64,000 nt of DNA, from positions 248,001-312,000 of the forward strand of contig NZ_CP059202.1 in the NCBI RefSeq assembly GCF_014251815.1, given 5' to 3'. The translations under genes were made by a program, and so were the position numbers. Under the pieces are notes generated by a model that saw only the letters and a list, made by a program, of their open reading frames with translations, did no database searches and was not told where the DNA came from. Below are positions 45,851 to 55,785 of the stretch, piece after piece (position 1 is the stretch's first letter; the number at the start of each line of letters is the position of its first letter). This stretch comes from Blattabacterium cuenoti (lineage in GTDB: Bacteria > Bacteroidota > Bacteroidia > Flavobacteriales > Blattabacteriaceae).

Positions 45851-46807
45851 ATGAATCCTAAAAAAATTTTTGTAGAAAAAGTGAAACAAAAAGGTGGATG
45901 GGTAAATGCTCATGCTCACTTAGATAGGGCTTATACTCTCACACAAAATAATTTTAAATATTCTTATTTTCCTATTCAAAAAAAATGGTATCTGGTTGAT
46001 GAAATGAAACGTTTAGCTACAGAAGAAGACATTTATATCCGTATGGAAAAAGCGTTAGAATATTTTTTAATGCAAGGGACACAAGCTTTATGCTCCTTTA
46101 TTGATGTAGATGAAATTATTGAAGATCGTGCCTTGAAAGCGGCTAAAAAACTGAAAAATAATTATGAAAATTATATTCATATTTGTTTTGCGAATCAAGT
46201 TCTTAAAGGCGTATTGGATAAAAAGTCAAAATATTGGTTTGATCAGTCAATAGAATTTGTCGATATTATTGGGGGTTTACCCGCTACAGATCATGGAAAA
46301 GAAGATGAACATCTAGATATTTTATTACAAACAGCTAAAAAAAAAGGAAAAATTGTGCATGTTCATGTAGATCAATTTAATACAAGTGAAGAAAAAGAAA
46401 CTGAAAAACTAGCAATAAAAACGATAGAATATGGAATGCAAGGAAAAGTGGTAGCTATACATAGTATTTCTTTAGCGGCGCATGTTAGAGATTATCGTTA
46501 TAAAATATACCAATTAATGAAAAAAGCAAATTTAATGGTAATATCTTGTCCCATTGCTTGGATTGATCATACCAGAAGTGAACGTTTAACTCCTAGCCAT
46601 AATTCCATCACTCCAGTGGATGAGATGGTTCCTGAAGGAATTACAGTAGCTTTTGGGACGGACAACATTTGCGACATATATAAACCTTTTTCTGATGGAA
46701 ATTTATGGATAGAACTACGAGTGATGCTGGAAGCTTGTCATTATTATGATATAGATCATTTAGTGAAAATTGCTACAATAAATGGATTAAAAGTATTAGG
46801 ATTGTAA
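45851..46807 (+). CDS. Amidohydrolase-family protein (cytosine deaminase-like)
   Basis: From the ATG at 45851 it has 318 residues; an in-frame TTG ten codons upstream would overlap rsmG. Metal-binding features of the superfamily are visible: HAHLD (about residues 20-24), VHVHVD (about 173-178), AIHS and FGTDNICDIY (about 274-283). The closest well-known type is the cytosine deaminase/amidohydrolase group. The substrate is unknown. I recall related genes next to rsmG in other flavobacteria. It ends 4 bases before convergent lysS. Confidence 0.75.
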   Translation: MNPKKIFVEKVKQKGGWVNAHAHLDRAYTLTQNNFKYSYFPIQKKWYLVDEMKRLATEEDIYIRMEKALEYFLMQGTQALCSFIDVDEIIEDRALKAAKKLKNNYENYIHICFANQVLKGVLDKKSKYWFDQSIEFVDIIGGLPATDHGKEDEHLDILLQTAKKKGKIVHVHVDQFNTSEEKETEKLAIKTIEYGMQGKVVAIHSISLAAHVRDYRYKIYQLMKKANLMVISCPIAWIDHTRSERLTPSHNSITPVDEMVPEGITVAFGTDNICDIYKPFSDGNLWIELRVMLEACHYYDIDHLVKIATINGLKVLGL

Positions 46808-46811
46808 TTAT

Positions 46812-48332
46812 TCATTTTTTTACTTTTTTTTCTGGACGCATTTGTGGAAAAAGTAAAACTTCTTGAATTGATTTTTTTTGAGTAAGTAACATTACTAAAC
46901 GATCTATTCCTATTCCAATACCTGCAGTAGGAGGCATCCCGAATTCTAAAGCACGTATAAAATCTTGATCAAGAGATATAGATTCATCTTTTGTATTTTT
47001 TTCAGATAATTTTATTTGTTCTCGTAAACGATTAAGTTGATCTACAGGATCATTAAGTTCCGAATAAGCATTCGCAATTTCTTGTCCATTTATAATGAGT
47101 TCAAAACGTTCTGATAAATTTTTTTTATAACGATGTCTTTTGGTTAAAGGACTCATTTCTACAGGATAATCAATAATAAAAGTAGGATTGATGTAATTTT
47201 TTTCACATTTTTCTTCAAAAATGTTTTCAATCAATTTAGCCTTACTCATTTTTATGTTTTCTTCTATATGTAATTTTTGACAAACTTTTCTTAACTCTTC
47301 TTTTTCCATTTCTATAAGATCAAATCCCGTATATTTTTTAATAGAATCTAATATGGGGATACGAGGAAAAGGAGTTTGAAAATTCATATGATAAGTTTCT
47401 TTTTCTTTGAATTTATTCCAAATACATTTCATCAATTTTTCTGTAAAATTCATCATCCAGTAATAATCTTTATAAGCGACATAAAGTTCTAATACAGTAA
47501 ATTCTGGATTATGAATACGATCCATTCCCTCGTTTCTGAAATTTCTAGAAAATTCATATACCCCATGAAATCCACCAACGATCAGTCTTTTCAAATAAAG
47601 TTCATTAGCTATACGTAAATATAATGGAATTCCCAATGTGTTATGATATGTTTCAAAAGGACGAGCTATAGCTCCTCCAGGAATAGATTGCAGAATAGGT
47701 GTATCTACTTCTAAATATCCTTTATCATCCAAAAAATCTCTTATTTTTTGGATGATGCGAGTCCGTTTTAAAAAAATTTCTTTTACATGATCATTGACAA
47801 TAAGATCTACATAACGCATACGATAACGTTGTTCCGTATTGGAAAAAGCATCATATATTTTTTTATTTCTATCTATTTTTACTTGTGGTAAGGGTCGTAT
47901 AGATTTGGATAATAAAGTAAATTGATGAACATGTATGGTTATTTCATTCATTTTTGTCTTAAATAAAACACCTTTGATTCCAATAATATCTCCTATATCT
48001 ATAAGTTTTTTTAAAAAAATATTGTAAGCATCCTCTTTTTTTATTCTTTGATTCGAAGATAAAAATAAATGATCCTGAGTAAAATATATTTGCATACAAC
48101 CCGTATGATCTTTAATCTCTCCAAAAGAAGCTTTTCCTAAAATACGTAAACGCATTAACCGTCCAGCTATGCTTATAGTTTCTTTTTCCGTGAAATTTTT
48201 TCGTATATTATAAATGGTAGTAGTTACAACATATTCTTCTGAAGGATAAGGATTGATTCCCAACAATTTCAGTTTATCTAGTTTTTTTCTTCGTATAATT
48301 TGTTGTTCTGATAAATAGGCTAGGTCCCTCAT
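46812..48332 (-). CDS. lysS: Lysyl-tRNA synthetase (class II)
   Basis: From ATG 48332 it has 506 residues; a TTG three codons earlier is possible. An OB-fold anticodon domain spans about 50-170 ([20 protein letters not shown]). The catalytic domain has motif 2 [19 protein letters not shown] and motif 3 [12 protein letters not shown] near the C terminus. This is the bacterial class II type, not class I LysK. It is divergent from lipB; their promoters appear to overlap. Confidence 0.96.
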   Translation of the reverse strand: MRDLAYLSEQQIIRRKKLDKLKLLGINPYPSEEYVVTTTIYNIRKNFTEKETISIAGRLMRLRILGKASFGEIKDHTGCMQIYFTQDHLFLSSNQRIKKEDAYNIFLKKLIDIGDIIGIKGVLFKTKMNEITIHVHQFTLLSKSIRPLPQVKIDRNKKIYDAFSNTEQRYRMRYVDLIVNDHVKEIFLKRTRIIQKIRDFLDDKGYLEVDTPILQSIPGGAIARPFETYHNTLGIPLYLRIANELYLKRLIVGGFHGVYEFSRNFRNEGMDRIHNPEFTVLELYVAYKDYYWMMNFTEKLMKCIWNKFKEKETYHMNFQTPFPRIPILDSIKKYTGFDLIEMEKEELRKVCQKLHIEENIKMSKAKLIENIFEEKCEKNYINPTFIIDYPVEMSPLTKRHRYKKNLSERFELIINGQEIANAYSELNDPVDQLNRLREQIKLSEKNTKDESISLDQDFIRALEFGMPPTAGIGIGIDRLVMLLTQKKSIQEVLLFPQMRPEKKVKK

Positions 48333-48356
48333 ACGAAACAAACGAATTGAATAAAA

Positions 48357-48364
48357 CGAAGGTA
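48357..48364 (-). promoter_or_regulatory. Candidate -7 box for lysS (one mismatch)
   Basis: TACCTTCG on the minus strand differs from TAnnTTTG by one base and lies 24 bases before the lysS ATG. It shares two bases with the lipB box on the other strand. Confidence 0.3.
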
Positions 48365-48370
48365 CATTTG
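48363..48370 (+). promoter_or_regulatory. Candidate -7 box for lipB
   Basis: TACATTTG matches TAnnTTTG and ends 26 bases before the lipB ATG. No TTTG at -33 was found. Confidence 0.4.
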
Positions 48371-48396
48371 TTTTTTCTATTATATAAATTTTAGTT

Positions 48397-49125
48397 ATGA
48401 AAAAAAAAATACTTTTTTTCGAAGATTTAGGAAAAAAGGAATATCAAAAAACTTGGAAATATCAGAAAATATTATTTGATAATATTATACAAGAAAAAAG
48501 AAATAATATATCTGCTCAAAAAGCAGGATATTTTCTATTTGTAGAGCATCCTCATGTATATACTATAGGTAAAAATGGTAAAAAAGATAAACATTTGTTA
48601 GTTTCGTCAGATTTTTTAAAAAAAATAAATGTTTCTTTTTATCAAACAGATAGAGGGGGTGACATCACTTACCATGGGCCTGGTCAATTGATAGGATATC
48701 CTATCTTAAATATGGATTATTTTTTTACGGATATTCATAAATATCTTCGTCTTTTAGAAGAAGTAATTATCCATTTTTTATGGAAAAATTATGAAATAAA
48801 GGGAGAACGAGAAAAAGGAAAAACAGGAGTTTGGCTTAAGAATGTAAAAAACGGAAAATCAAGAAAAATATGTGCAATAGGAATTAGAATGAGTCGTTGG
48901 GTAACTATGCATGGATTTGCTTTAAATGTAAATACAGATTTACAGTATTTCAATCATATTGTTCCTTGTGGAATTTACAATCAAGAAGTAACTTCTTTAA
49001 AAAAAGAATTGAAAAAAAATGATATTTCTTTTCAAGAGGTCAAACATATGGTTAAAAAATCTTTTCAAGAAATTTTTGATGTGGAATTTATCAATATAAA
49101 TACGACTAAAAAATTGGATTCTTAA
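48397..49125 (+). CDS. lipB: Lipoyl(octanoyl) transferase LipB
   Basis: Transfers octanoate from acyl carrier protein to 2-oxoacid dehydrogenases, the first step of lipoate assembly. The 242 residues carry [17 protein letters not shown] (about 86-102), [22 protein letters not shown] and the catalytic cysteine in [14 protein letters not shown] (about 191). It depends on fatty acid synthesis, represented here by fabI. lipA is not in the window. It ends one base before convergent mtaB. Confidence 0.95.
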   Translation: MKKKILFFEDLGKKEYQKTWKYQKILFDNIIQEKRNNISAQKAGYFLFVEHPHVYTIGKNGKKDKHLLVSSDFLKKINVSFYQTDRGGDITYHGPGQLIGYPILNMDYFFTDIHKYLRLLEEVIIHFLWKNYEIKGEREKGKTGVWLKNVKNGKSRKICAIGIRMSRWVTMHGFALNVNTDLQYFNHIVPCGIYNQEVTSLKKELKKNDISFQEVKHMVKKSFQEIFDVEFININTTKKLDS

Positions 49126-49126
49126 T

Positions 49127-50449
49127 TTATTTTATTAGTTCTGCTATCATAATTCCATCTTTATCTATTTTTGTAATCAACACATCTTGTAATGTATTTT
49201 CATATATAGAAGAATGATATGAGTTTGATGACATCTTAGTTCGAATATAATTTTCTGTATATCCATACAAATATTCTTTATTGTGATGATTTTTTTCAAA
49301 TAAAACGGTTTTTTTCGTATAAATTTGTTTTTTACAAAAAAAACGATATTTTTTACTTGAAAGGATTCTCAAAATTTGATTCCGTTTCCATTGTATTTTT
49401 TTAGATACATTTTCCTGTATCGTATTGGATTTTGTATTTGGTCTAGGAGAATAGGTAAATATGTGTAAAGATGAAATTTCTAATTTTTTCAAAAAATGAT
49501 AAGTTTCCACAAAATGTTTATGTGTTTCTCCAGGAAAACCAACAATAATATCTGAACCTATATAAGCGTCTGGCATGAGATCCCGAATTTTTTCTACTTT
49601 TTCTTTATAAAGTTCTAGTTTGTAACGTCTATGCATTTTTCCCAAAATATCGTTGCTCCCAGACTGTAAAGGAATATGAAAATGAGGAACAAAATGTTTA
49701 CTTTTAGACAAAAATTCAATACATTCATTTTTAAGCAAATTAGGTTCTATAGAAGATAAACGGATTCTACCTTTCTCTTGTATTTGATCTATAGCTTGTA
49801 TTAAATCAAAAAATGTATATAATCGTCTATTTTCTCCATATACATTTTTTCCATAATCGCCTATATTGATACCTGTTAACACTATTTCTTTAACTCCTTT
49901 TTTAAAAAGAAATCTAATATTTTTCAATATATTTTCCATACTCTCAGAACGAGAAACTCCTCTTGACATAGGAATTATGCAATAACTGCATTTATAGTCA
50001 CATCCATCCTGGATTTTTAAAAAGGAACGAGTTCTATCTCCAATAGAAAACGATGGAAAATAAGTTTTTTTTGAAGTAATCTTTGCATAATATTTTTTTT
50101 TCAAAAACCATTCTCTATTATTAATATAATCTATGATTTTAAATTTTTCTTCATAGCCTAAAACGAGATCTATTCCAATAATAGAAGATACTTTTTTAGG
50201 ATTAAGTTGAGCATAACACCCTATTGCTACAACAAAAGCTTTTGAATTTTTAACAGTACGAACAATATGCTTCAATTCAATTTCTGCATTTCTTGTTACA
50301 GAGCAACTATTGATTACATAAATATCTGCATAACTTTTGAAAGGAACATGTTGATAATACAAGTTAGAAAACTTTCTTGCTATGGTAGAAGTCTCTGCGT
50401 AATTGAGTTTACACCCCATAGTATAAAATGCTACTTTTTTTTTCAACAT
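49127..50449 (-). CDS. mtaB: tRNA methylthiotransferase MtaB (ms2t6A37)
   Basis: Radical-SAM enzyme that adds a methylthio group to t6A37. Its 440 residues start with the UPF0004 domain carrying cysteines in TMGCKLNYAE (C13), NSCSVTRNA (about C49) and IGCYAQLNP (about C77). The radical-SAM cluster motif is CDYKCSYCIIP (about 150-160), and a TRAM-like C terminus follows. It fits MtaB better than MiaB by its N terminus. It overlaps the upstream peroxiredoxin gene by 7 bases. Confidence 0.9.
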   Translation of the reverse strand: MLKKKVAFYTMGCKLNYAETSTIARKFSNLYYQHVPFKSYADIYVINSCSVTRNAEIELKHIVRTVKNSKAFVVAIGCYAQLNPKKVSSIIGIDLVLGYEEKFKIIDYINNREWFLKKKYYAKITSKKTYFPSFSIGDRTRSFLKIQDGCDYKCSYCIIPMSRGVSRSESMENILKNIRFLFKKGVKEIVLTGINIGDYGKNVYGENRRLYTFFDLIQAIDQIQEKGRIRLSSIEPNLLKNECIEFLSKSKHFVPHFHIPLQSGSNDILGKMHRRYKLELYKEKVEKIRDLMPDAYIGSDIIVGFPGETHKHFVETYHFLKKLEISSLHIFTYSPRPNTKSNTIQENVSKKIQWKRNQILRILSSKKYRFFCKKQIYTKKTVLFEKNHHNKEYLYGYTENYIRTKMSSNSYHSSIYENTLQDVLITKIDKDGIMIAELIK

Positions 50450-51081
50450 CTATTTTGGGATGAAAAAAAATCTTCAATTCCGCTATGACTAGCTTTTATA
50501 GCTGTTTTTCCTTTTTTCCAATTTGCAGGACAGACTTCTCCACTTTTTTCGTTATGTTGAAGGGCGTCTATCATACGAATAGCTTCATGCACATTTCTCC
50601 CTAAAGGAAAATCATTAATTAAAAGATGTCTTATTATCCCTTCTTTATCTATTAAAAATAATCCTCTATAAGCAACAAGTTCTCCCGTTGCCTTCAATCC
50701 TTCATTATTGCAAATCCAATCTCCAGACAATACTCCATAGTTATGAGATATAGTTTTATTGATATCAGAAACAATAGGGTAAGTAACCCCATGTATTCCA
50801 CCTTTTTCTTTTGGCATATTCAGCCAAGCCCAATGAGATTGTTCTGTATCCGTAGATATAGCAATAATTTGTACATTTCTCATTTCAAAATCCTTAATTT
50901 TTTCTTGAAATGCATATATTTCTGTAGGACAAACAAAAGTAAAATCTTTAGGATAAAAAAAAAGCAAAACATACTTCCTTCCTTTAAATTGTTCTAAAGT
51001 AAAATTCTGTACAATTTCTTTACCATTTAAAACCGCACTAGCCGTAAAATTAGGCGCTTTTTTTGAAATTAATGTATTCAT
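50443..51081 (-). CDS. Typical 2-Cys peroxiredoxin (AhpC/Prx1 family)
   Basis: Reduces hydrogen peroxide and organic peroxides. The 212 residues hold the peroxidatic cysteine in DFTFVCPTEIYAF (about residue 51) and the resolving cysteine in SGEVCPANWKKG (about 178). No AhpF or other reductase gene is near, so the electron donor is unknown, perhaps thioredoxin. It is the most complete antioxidant gene in the window. It overlaps mtaB by 7 bases, and an inverted repeat separates it from dnaG. Confidence 0.94.
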   Translation of the reverse strand: MNTLISKKAPNFTASAVLNGKEIVQNFTLEQFKGRKYVLLFFYPKDFTFVCPTEIYAFQEKIKDFEMRNVQIIAISTDTEQSHWAWLNMPKEKGGIHGVTYPIVSDINKTISHNYGVLSGDWICNNEGLKATGELVAYRGLFLIDKEGIIRHLLINDFPLGRNVHEAIRMIDALQHNEKSGEVCPANWKKGKTAIKASHSGIEDFFSSQNRC

Positions 51082-51137
51082 TTTTTATACGTGTTTATGT
51101 CACGAATTTACCAAAACTTAAAAGAAGAAAAAAATAA

Positions 51138-51163
51138 TTTTTCTATTATGTATAATAGAAAAA
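51138..51163 (-). terminator. AT-rich inverted repeat after dnaG, possible terminator
   Basis: Perfect 12-base arms TTTTTCTATTAT and ATAATAGAAAAA around a 2-base centre, followed on the minus strand by a T-rich tract. It sits 7 bases after the dnaG stop. The stem has few G-C pairs, so its strength is doubtful. Being symmetrical, it could act in either direction. Confidence 0.5.
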
Positions 51164-51170
51164 AAAAGAA

Positions 51171-53000
51171 TCACACATATCTATGTAATTTTTTATGAAG
51201 TTCATTTTTTATATTTGTTAAATGCATAATTTTTTTTAAAAAAGCTTTTCTAGCTTTCTCTTTTGAAAGAGAATTATGATAATGTATGACTTCTTTTTGA
51301 ATCAATTTAGAAATATATAAAGATTTATATCTCAATAAAATATCATGAATATATTGATTTATGTGATCCTCTTTAGAGGAAACTTGGATTCCTTTTTTAT
51401 TCCATTTAGATAATGAATAAAATTTTCTTTGAAAATTTGATAAATCTTTTTTGTTTTTTTTGAAACAAATTTTATCAAAAATTTCTTGATTTCTTTTCAA
51501 AGAAAAACGAAAATTCCAGCATTTAAAAACGTGCAATAGTTCTTCTAAAACTGTTGTGTTGTGTTCTTTTATTTTTATGATTTGATTTCCATAATTTAAA
51601 ATCAATTGAATTAATTCTTCTTCAAGAACAAGAATAGTGTTGATTTTTTTTGTAAAAAACGTAGGATTTTCTTTAACCTTAACTGGACTAAGCTTATATA
51701 TATTTTTATCGTTTATTCTCTGTAATTCAGAAATCAAGATTTTTTTACGAATATCTAGGACTTTGGAAGCCTCTTGCAGATACAATTCCTTTTGAATAAC
51801 ATTAGGTATTTTTGAAATACTATTCAAAATATTTTTCACTAAAAATGATTTTTTTATGGGGTCATCTTTATGGTATTTTTCATATATTTTTTGTTTAAAG
51901 GAAACAAAATTGTAACTATTTTTTGATACAAACTCTCTGAGTTGAGAAACAGAATATTTTTGGGATATAAAATCGGGATCTTCCCCGTTAGAAAGAAATA
52001 ATATACGTAAATTCATTTCTTGTTCTAATATCATATTAATTCCTCTTAAAGAAGCTTTAATTCCAGAATGATCTCCATCATAAAAAAGAACAATATTTTT
52101 TGTAAATTTTTTTATCAATAGGATTTGATCTACGGTAAGTGAAATACCAGAAGAAGAAACTACATTTTTGATACCAGATTGATGTAAAGAAATAACATCA
52201 GTATATCCTTCCACCAAATAGCAAAAATTATCTTTTATAATATTTTTTTTAGCTTGAAATAAACCATATAAAATTTTACTTTTTTGAAAAATATTACTTT
52301 CTGATGAATTGATATATTTAGTAGAATATTTAGAATCAATATTTCTACCTCCAAAACCGATAACTTTTCCTGATAAATTATGTATTGGGAACATTACACG
52401 TTTACGAAAACAATCAAAAAAATGATTGTTTTTTCTGAAAACAGTAAATCCAGATTTTTTTATATCCCGTATTTTAAATCCTTTTTTTAACGCGGTTTCT
52501 GTTAGTAATTTGCAATAAATAGGGGCATATCCTAATTCAAATTTTTGAATTATTTTTGCATCAAAATTTCTTTTTTGAATTAAATAATTCAACCCATAAT
52601 CTCGTCCTTCTTTAGTAAAATGTAATTGATAAATAAAAAAACGTTTTGCATAATCTTGTATCGAATATAATTTTTCATATTCCTCTTCCTCTTGAGATTT
52701 TTTATTGTTTATATAATTAATTTCGATATCATATTTTTTGGCAAGAAAACATAACGATTCCTCATAAGTAAAATGTTCATGTTGCATAAGAAAAGTGATA
52801 ACATTTCCTCCTTTTCCAGAACTAAAATCTTTCCATATTTTTTTCGTAGGAGAAACTATAAGAGAAGGTGTTTTTTCATTAGAAAAAGGACTTAATCCTC
52901 TATAATTAAAGCCACTCTTTTTTAATTCTACAAAATCTCCAATAACATCTTCTATACAAGAAACAGAAAGTATTTTTTTTGTAGTTTCTTTAGAAATCAT
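51171..53000 (-). CDS. dnaG: DNA primase DnaG
   Basis: Makes replication primers. It has 609 residues: an N-terminal CHC2 domain (1-95), the TOPRIM catalytic core with VEGYTDVISL (about 262) and FYDGDHSGIKA (about 307), and a C-terminal DnaB-binding helical domain. In the CHC2 domain the zinc ligands are gone: CPFH is SPFS (37-40) and the CxxC segment reads FSSGKG (59-64). I recall the same change in other Bacteroidetes. It lies 8 bases after rpe on the same strand. Confidence 0.95.
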   Translation of the reverse strand: MISKETTKKILSVSCIEDVIGDFVELKKSGFNYRGLSPFSNEKTPSLIVSPTKKIWKDFSSGKGGNVITFLMQHEHFTYEESLCFLAKKYDIEINYINNKKSQEEEEYEKLYSIQDYAKRFFIYQLHFTKEGRDYGLNYLIQKRNFDAKIIQKFELGYAPIYCKLLTETALKKGFKIRDIKKSGFTVFRKNNHFFDCFRKRVMFPIHNLSGKVIGFGGRNIDSKYSTKYINSSESNIFQKSKILYGLFQAKKNIIKDNFCYLVEGYTDVISLHQSGIKNVVSSSGISLTVDQILLIKKFTKNIVLFYDGDHSGIKASLRGINMILEQEMNLRILFLSNGEDPDFISQKYSVSQLREFVSKNSYNFVSFKQKIYEKYHKDDPIKKSFLVKNILNSISKIPNVIQKELYLQEASKVLDIRKKILISELQRINDKNIYKLSPVKVKENPTFFTKKINTILVLEEELIQLILNYGNQIIKIKEHNTTVLEELLHVFKCWNFRFSLKRNQEIFDKICFKKNKKDLSNFQRKFYSLSKWNKKGIQVSSKEDHINQYIHDILLRYKSLYISKLIQKEVIHYHNSLSKEKARKAFLKKIMHLTNIKNELHKKLHRYV

Positions 53001-53008
53001 AATAATGT

Positions 53009-53662
53009 TTAATTTTCTAATTTCATTCTATGAATAATTTCTTTTGGATTAGAGTTAGAAAAAATTGTGGTTCCTGCCACTAATATATCTGCTCCATTTT
53101 TGAATAATAAAGAATAGTTTTTTAAATTAATTCCTCCATCTACTTCTATAAGAGCAGATGAATCTTTTTTTAAAATTAAATTTTTAGTATCTTCTAATTT
53201 TTGATATGTTTTATGAATAAATTTTTGTCCACTATAACCAGGATTCACACTCATCAATAAAACAAAATCTATATCATTAATAATGTCTTGTAAAAGAAAA
53301 ATTGGAGTATGTGGATTCACAGCTACTCCTACCTTCATTCCATTTTTTTTAATAGAATAAATAGTTTTGTTTAAGTGAATGCAAGCTTCATAATGAATAT
53401 GTAAATGATCGGTTCCACAATATTTCAATTCTTCTATATAACGTTCTGGTTGTAAAACCATTAAATGCACATCCATGGGTTTATTAGAATATTTTCTAAC
53501 ATATTTAGTAAACAAAAATCCAAAAGAAATATTAGGAACAAAAGAGGTATCCATTATATCAATATGAAACCAATCTGCCTCACTTTGATTCAACATTTCT
53601 ATATCACGATATAAAAAAGCTAAATTGGCAGAAAATAAGGATGGAGCTATAATTTTTTTCAT
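53009..53662 (-). CDS. rpe: Ribulose-phosphate 3-epimerase
   Basis: Interconverts ribulose 5-phosphate and xylulose 5-phosphate in the pentose phosphate pathway, which also supplies erythrose 4-phosphate for the aromatic operon. The 217 residues form a TIM barrel with IAPSLFSANLA, FHIDIMDTSFVPN (metal-binding His/Asp), MDVHLMV, MSVNPGYSGQKF and LIEVDGGIN. It lies one base after fabI, so it is probably in the same transcript, followed by dnaG. Confidence 0.96.
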   Translation of the reverse strand: MKKIIAPSLFSANLAFLYRDIEMLNQSEADWFHIDIMDTSFVPNISFGFLFTKYVRKYSNKPMDVHLMVLQPERYIEELKYCGTDHLHIHYEACIHLNKTIYSIKKNGMKVGVAVNPHTPIFLLQDIINDIDFVLLMSVNPGYSGQKFIHKTYQKLEDTKNLILKKDSSALIEVDGGINLKNYSLLFKNGADILVAGTTIFSNSNPKEIIHRMKLEN

Positions 53663-53663
53663 A

Positions 53664-54473
53664 TTATGTATTTTTTGTAATCATAGCTTCACAAATTCCA
53701 GTATGAGAAAATCCTCCATCATGATATAAATTTTGCATAGTTACTTTTCTTGTTAAATCTGAAAAAAGTGCAATAACATAGTTAGCGCAATCTTCTGCAG
53801 AAGCGTTTCCTAACGGAGATATTTTTTCAGATAATATTAAAAGTTGATCAAAGCCTTTAATGTTTTTTGATGCTCGTGTTATACAAGGAGATTGTGATAC
53901 AGTATTCACCCGTACTTTTTCTTTTTTACCCCAATGATAGCCAAAATTACGTGTAATACTTTCTAAATAAGATTTATAATCTGACATATCTCCATAATGC
54001 GGAAAACTTCGTTGAGAAGCAATATATGTTATAGCTACAATCGAACCCCATTTATTCATAGCTTTTTTATTCCAAGCTGTTTGCATAATCTTATGGAAAG
54101 AGACAGCAGATATATCCCACCCTTTTCTTAAAAATTCATAGTTTAAAGAAGTATAAGTTAAATCCTTTCGTATATTCATAGACATAGCTATAGAATGCAA
54201 CAAAAAATCTATTTTTCCTCCGAAATGATCTAATGTTTTTTGAAATAAAATATCAAGATCTTGTATGGAAGTCGCATCTGCTGGGATCACCATGGATTTT
54301 GTTTTATGAGATAATTCATAAGTTTTACCTATCCTTAAAGAGGATGGGGTGTTGGTTAAGACAAAAGATGCTTTTTCTTCATAAGCACGTATTGCTACCT
54401 TCCAAGCAATAGAATTCTCATCCAAAGCTCCAAATATAATCCCTTTTTTTCCTTTCAATAAATTATAAGACAT
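53664..54473 (-). CDS. fabI: Enoyl-[acyl-carrier-protein] reductase FabI (NADH)
   Basis: Final reduction step of each fatty-acid elongation cycle. Its 269 residues begin with the nucleotide motif KGIIFGALDENSIAW. The catalytic Tyr-x6-Lys is seen in FPHYGDMSDYKSYLES (about 151-166), and LHSIAMSM precedes it. This is the short-chain dehydrogenase FabI, not FabK or FabV. It lies between metK and rpe on the same strand with short gaps. Confidence 0.95.
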   Translation of the reverse strand: MSYNLLKGKKGIIFGALDENSIAWKVAIRAYEEKASFVLTNTPSSLRIGKTYELSHKTKSMVIPADATSIQDLDILFQKTLDHFGGKIDFLLHSIAMSMNIRKDLTYTSLNYEFLRKGWDISAVSFHKIMQTAWNKKAMNKWGSIVAITYIASQRSFPHYGDMSDYKSYLESITRNFGYHWGKKEKVRVNTVSQSPCITRASKNIKGFDQLLILSEKISPLGNASAEDCANYVIALFSDLTRKVTMQNLYHDGGFSHTGICEAMITKNT

Positions 54474-54501
54474 AGTTAAAATATTTAACTAAAAATACCT
54501 A

Positions 54502-55749
54502 TTATTTGAAAATATCTTTTATAACGGATAAATAGTCCAGCTTTTCCCATGTGAAAAGTTCTACTTCTTGTTTCTTTTGATTCCCTTCTATATCCAAAAA
54601 AGACTTATACACTTTTTTTGGAGTTCGTCCCATATGTCCATACACAGATGTTTCTTCATATATTGGGTTACGCAATTTTAATCTTTTTTCTATAGCATAA
54701 GGACGTAGATCGAAAATTTTCTTGATATTCAATGCAATATTTTCGTTATCTATTTTTGATTTTCCATAGGTATTGACAAAAATTCCTATAGGTTCCGCAA
54801 TACCTGCAGCATAAGAGATTTGTATCAGCAATTCATCTGAAATTCCTGCTGCTACCAAATTTTTGGCTATATGTCTAGCGGCATAAGCTCCAGATCTATC
54901 CATTTTAGATGGATCTTTTCCAGAAAAAGCTCCTCCTCCATGAGATCCTTTTCCTCCATAAGTATCTACTATAATCTTTCTACCGGTTATCCCGGTATCA
55001 CCATGAGGGCCTCCTGTGACAAATTTACCTGTTGAATTGATGTAATACTTTGTTTTATTTGTAAACAATTTTTTTACATTATTTTTTATATTATTATTCA
55101 TTACTCTTGGAATAAGAATATTTTTAACATCATCAACTATACGTTGATGCATTTTTTCTTTCGTATCAAATTCGTCATGTTGAGTTGAAATGACTATAGC
55201 GTGAATATGTATCGGAATATTAGTTTTAGAATATTCCAAAGTGACTTGAGATTTTGCATCTGGACGTAAATAAGTCATTTGTTCTCCTTCATTTCGAATA
55301 TATGAAAGTTCCCTTAATATATGATGTGACAGCTCCAATGATAAAGGCATATAATTCTCCGTTTCTTTTACAGCATAACCGAAAACAATACCTTGATCTC
55401 CAGATCCTTGTTCTTCTTTTTTTGATTTTTGAATTCCCTCTAATAAATCTGGAGATTGTTCTTGAATAGAAGAAATAACTCCACAAGAATCTGCATGAAA
55501 TCTATATTCATTTTTAGTATATCCTATTTTCCTAAGTATATTACGCGCTATTTTATTAACATTAACCCAGGCTTTAGAATTAATTTCTCCAGCTAATATA
55601 ATTTGTCCCGTAGTGACTAACGTTTCTATAGCTACTTTTGCATTTGGATCACATGCTAAAAAATGATCTAATATAGAATCAGATATTTGATCTGAAATTT
55701 TATCAGGATGACCTTCTGAAACAGATTCGCTAGTAAATAAATAAGTCAT
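54502..55749 (-). CDS. metK: S-adenosylmethionine synthetase
   Basis: Makes the methyl donor used by RsmH, RsmG, TrmD, RlmB and the radical-SAM MtaB. It has 415 residues. The N terminus has TSESVSEGHPDKISDQISDS; GSGDQGIVFGYA and GGGAFSGKDPSKMDRS are the two PROSITE-like signatures. No SAM riboswitch can be present, since only 36 bases separate it from aroF upstream. It may share that operon's transcript. Confidence 0.97.
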   Translation of the reverse strand: MTYLFTSESVSEGHPDKISDQISDSILDHFLACDPNAKVAIETLVTTGQIILAGEINSKAWVNVNKIARNILRKIGYTKNEYRFHADSCGVISSIQEQSPDLLEGIQKSKKEEQGSGDQGIVFGYAVKETENYMPLSLELSHHILRELSYIRNEGEQMTYLRPDAKSQVTLEYSKTNIPIHIHAIVISTQHDEFDTKEKMHQRIVDDVKNILIPRVMNNNIKNNVKKLFTNKTKYYINSTGKFVTGGPHGDTGITGRKIIVDTYGGKGSHGGGAFSGKDPSKMDRSGAYAARHIAKNLVAAGISDELLIQISYAAGIAEPIGIFVNTYGKSKIDNENIALNIKKIFDLRPYAIEKRLKLRNPIYEETSVYGHMGRTPKKVYKSFLDIEGNQKKQEVELFTWEKLDYLSVIKDIFK

Positions 55750-55785
55750 TTTAGGACTAAACTTAAGAAGTATTTTTATAATGAT

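Noticed and set aside
55750..55785. SAM riboswitch before metK
   Set aside because: Only about 36 bases separate metK from the upstream aroF stop, too short for any known SAM riboswitch.
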